Assembly (NCBI GenBank): GCA_002411545.1
Contig: DHTG01000093.1
Location: forward strand, 1-16,814
Reading direction: 5' to 3'
Length of the DNA: 16,814 bases
DNA from: Bacteroidales bacterium UBA5266
Lineage (GTDB): Bacteria; Bacteroidota; Bacteroidia; Bacteroidales; WCHB1-69
The position numbers and the translations under genes were made by a program. Below are positions 14,932 through 16,814 of the stretch, in pieces; the stretch's first letter is position 1; every line of letters starts with the position of its first letter. A model generated the notes under the pieces. The model was not told the origin of the DNA, searched no databases, and worked only from the letters and a program-made list of their open reading frames with translations.

Positions 14932-16683
14932 TTATTTAATTGTAAGAATAAATGGCAAGCGTGTTTGGATTCCTTTTAATGCATGTATAGTTTCCCAATA
15001 CTCGTAGTATGGGTATAAATTATTGAATTTTAGAAATTTTATTTTATTTGAAGTGCTAGTTTCAAACAGGGAGGTTGTAAGGAGTTCAAAAAAGTCTTTC
15101 ATGAGAGGTTGTTCAATAATAGAATAGTTTTTCATTTTAGCTTTATCAGCTGCAATTTGGATAGCGAGGTCTAAACCACCCAATGTATCGACTAAGCCGA
15201 TTTTATACGCATCGCTTCCTGTCCATATTCTACCTTGTGCTATTGCATCAACTTCACTAAAGCTTAAATCTCTTCCTTCGGAAACATGATTTACAAAAGT
15301 GTTATAAACATTTTCTACATTTTTTTGCATGACAAGTTTTTCATAATTGTTCATAGCATGTGTAATCGAAATAGCATCGGAGTTTAGATTTGTCTTTACG
15401 TGGTCGGTAGTAATGCCGATTTTATTGGATAGAAATTTTTCGACATTAGGGATTATACCGAATACTCCGATGGAACCGGTTAATGTAGACGGCTGTGCTA
15501 CGATATAATTGGCAGCACAAGCAATGTAATAGCCTCCGGATGCTGCATAATCACTCATGGAAACGACAATGGGTTTTTCTTTATTCGTTAAAAAGACTTC
15601 TCGCCAAATAATATCGGACATTAAGGCACTACCTCCTCCGGAATTTATACGAAGTACAATCGCTTTAATGGATTTTTCTTCCCGTGCTTTTTTTATTTCG
15701 TTGGCAATATTGAATCCGATATTTTCGTAATTACCTTCATCATCAATGATATTTCCATTGGCATATATAACGGCTATTTTATGAGGTGCTGTATTATCTT
15801 TGAGTATTGTTTTTTTATAATCTTTAATGCTTATTCTATTATAATCTCTTGAAGCTTCGACTTGTAGTTTGTGTTTAAGAAAAGCATCGTATTCGTCTCT
15901 GTAAGCAATAACATCAATAAATTTTTCGCTTAAAGCCAAAGGGGGGTTGTATAAAAACAATAAACTATCGGCTATACGATTGATGGTTTCAATTTCAATG
16001 CCTCTTTCACTATGTATGGCATTACATATATTATTCCATGTTGAGTTTACATAACTTTGCATTTGTTCACGGTTTGCATTACTCATTTTATCCAATATGA
16101 ATGGTTCGACAGCGTTTTTAAATTCGCCGTGTCGGATAATCTGTGCATCGACATCCAATTTTTTTAATAGTTTATTAAAGAAAAGCACTTCGGCTACTAA
16201 GCCTTTAAATTCAATGTTGCCTTGAGGATGTATAAATATGCTATCAGCTGCGGTGGCAAGATAATACACATTCTGTGCCATCGTTTCAGAATAACTATAT
16301 ACAAATTTTCCTGTCTTTCGAAAATCCAATAAAGCATTTCTTATCTCTTCTATGCTTGCATAGTTTGTGAGTATGTAATTGGCTTGAAGTGAAATGCCTT
16401 TGATGTTATTATCAGTGGCTGCTTTTTTTATAAGGTTTAGAATGGTGTTTAATCCTATCGTTTTCGGGCTGGTATTTCCATAAACGTTTTCGAAAGGGTT
16501 GTCTATAGAACGTTCATTGATAATTCCATTTAAATCTAATACGAGAACAGAGTTAGATTTAACAGGGGTATGAGAAGGAGTTAATGATGCAATCCCTATG
16601 GATAAAAAGGTTATAAAAAGCAGAATCCATAAAAAAAGGATTCCAACGATAGTAGCTAAAACAGCTTTAAAAAAACTTTTCAT
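14932..16683 (-). CDS. sppA: Signal peptide peptidase SppA, 67-kDa type
   Basis: The 583-residue protein has one N-terminal membrane anchor (about 8-34) and two peptidase-S49 domains in tandem, the long form of SppA. The general-base lysine lies in GEFKNAVEPF (K189) in the first half. The nucleophile serine lies in DYAASGGYY (S382) in the second half. Downstream, the STLTGSIGVFG run (399-409) is near identical to the family signature. The loop usually written NSPGG reads NSGGG (347-351), which I believe is normal in this phylum. SppA is a membrane-bound serine protease on the periplasmic face that degrades leftover signal peptides. It follows the upstream outer-membrane gene by 18 bp and directly abuts the next gene, so it is the middle of an operon. 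The start is fixed by the basic residues before the membrane segment. Confidence 0.96.
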   Translation of the reverse strand: MKSFFKAVLATIVGILFLWILLFITFLSIGIASLTPSHTPVKSNSVLVLDLNGIINERSIDNPFENVYGNTSPKTIGLNTILNLIKKAATDNNIKGISLQANYILTNYASIEEIRNALLDFRKTGKFVYSYSETMAQNVYYLATAADSIFIHPQGNIEFKGLVAEVLFFNKLLKKLDVDAQIIRHGEFKNAVEPFILDKMSNANREQMQSYVNSTWNNICNAIHSERGIEIETINRIADSLLFLYNPPLALSEKFIDVIAYRDEYDAFLKHKLQVEASRDYNRISIKDYKKTILKDNTAPHKIAVIYANGNIIDDEGNYENIGFNIANEIKKAREEKSIKAIVLRINSGGGSALMSDIIWREVFLTNKEKPIVVSMSDYAASGGYYIACAANYIVAQPSTLTGSIGVFGIIPNVEKFLSNKIGITTDHVKTNLNSDAISITHAMNNYEKLVMQKNVENVYNTFVNHVSEGRDLSFSEVDAIAQGRIWTGSDAYKIGLVDTLGGLDLAIQIAADKAKMKNYSIIEQPLMKDFFELLTTSLFETSTSNKIKFLKFNNLYPYYEYWETIHALKGIQTRLPFILTIK

Positions 16684-16701
16684 GTTTCGTATTTGTTAGA
16701 T

Positions 16702-16814
16702 TTATTGAAATTCTCTATAATGAACAAAATTAAAATTAAAACGAAGGGTAATGATATGGTGATTCAAACTTGTCCAAGGATAGTCAACATTTACACCTTG
16801 ACTTTCTAATTCTT
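16702..16814 (-). CDS. C-terminal end of a probable outer-membrane beta-barrel protein (5' part missing)
   Basis: On the minus strand one frame stays open from the right edge to a TAA at 16704-16702, giving 37 residues at most. The other two minus frames are closed within this stretch. The residues before the stop (SLNHHIITLRFNFNF, then VHYREFQ) show the alternating polar/hydrophobic, aromatic-rich pattern of a last transmembrane beta strand. Only 18 bp separate the stop from the sppA ATG, consistent with one operon. The family cannot be named from so short a piece. Confidence 0.5.
   Translation of the reverse strand, partial: ELESQGVNVDYPWTSLNHHIITLRFNFNFVHYREFQ

Noticed and set aside
15628..15645. 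SppA loop reading NSGGG instead of NSPGG as a possible inactivating change
   Set aside because: The catalytic Lys189 and Ser382 are intact, and I recall the Gly form as usual in Bacteroidota SppA proteins, so it is probably normal.

Overview
This 16.8-kb window is AT-rich and comes from a member of the Bacteroidota, most likely Bacteroidales. The lineage call rests on four things. One secreted protein carries a type IX secretion C-terminal sorting domain. There is a TamL-type outer-membrane lipoprotein/barrel and a TonB-C-terminal-domain protein. Several candidate promoters match the TTTG...TAnnTTTG pattern of this phylum. Shine-Dalgarno sequences are absent in front of genes. I see no rRNA, tRNA, CRISPR array, insertion sequence or phage gene.

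Layout, left to right. (1) Positions 1-5104, minus strand: a TolC-family outer-membrane efflux protein is followed after 23 bp by a very large BadF/BcrA-type acyl-CoA dehydratase activase fusion, whose C-terminus runs off the left edge (1260 residues visible). (2) Positions 5105-5660: a 556-bp divergent intergenic region with no convincing gene. It holds a perfect tandem 11-bp repeat, four copies of an 18-bp imperfectly palindromic element (two of them forming one long hairpin), and a Bacteroidota-type -7 box. (3) Positions 5661-6846, plus strand: a small exported TonB-C-terminal-domain protein and MTA/SAH nucleosidase form a two-gene unit. It ends in a strong hairpin that also serves the convergent gene. 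(4) Positions 6880-8235, minus strand: a GLUG-repeat surface/secreted protein with a type IX sorting domain, behind its own promoter. (5) Positions 8438-14062, minus strand: ftsK, lolA-like and tamL-like genes, closely spaced, probably one transcription unit of division and envelope-biogenesis functions. (6) Positions 14329-16814, minus strand: the C-terminal end of a probable outer-membrane beta-barrel protein cut by the right edge, then sppA, then an unrecognised membrane-anchored protein whose ATG directly abuts the sppA stop codon.

The main theme is the cell envelope: efflux, lipoprotein carriage, outer-membrane insertion, signal-peptide degradation and type IX secretion. One methyl-cycle salvage enzyme and one probable radical/iron-sulfur activase are added to it. 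Most genes look like ordinary core genes. The best second looks are the tandem activase, which carries four matched cluster cysteines in one chain, and the repeat cluster at 5337-5440.
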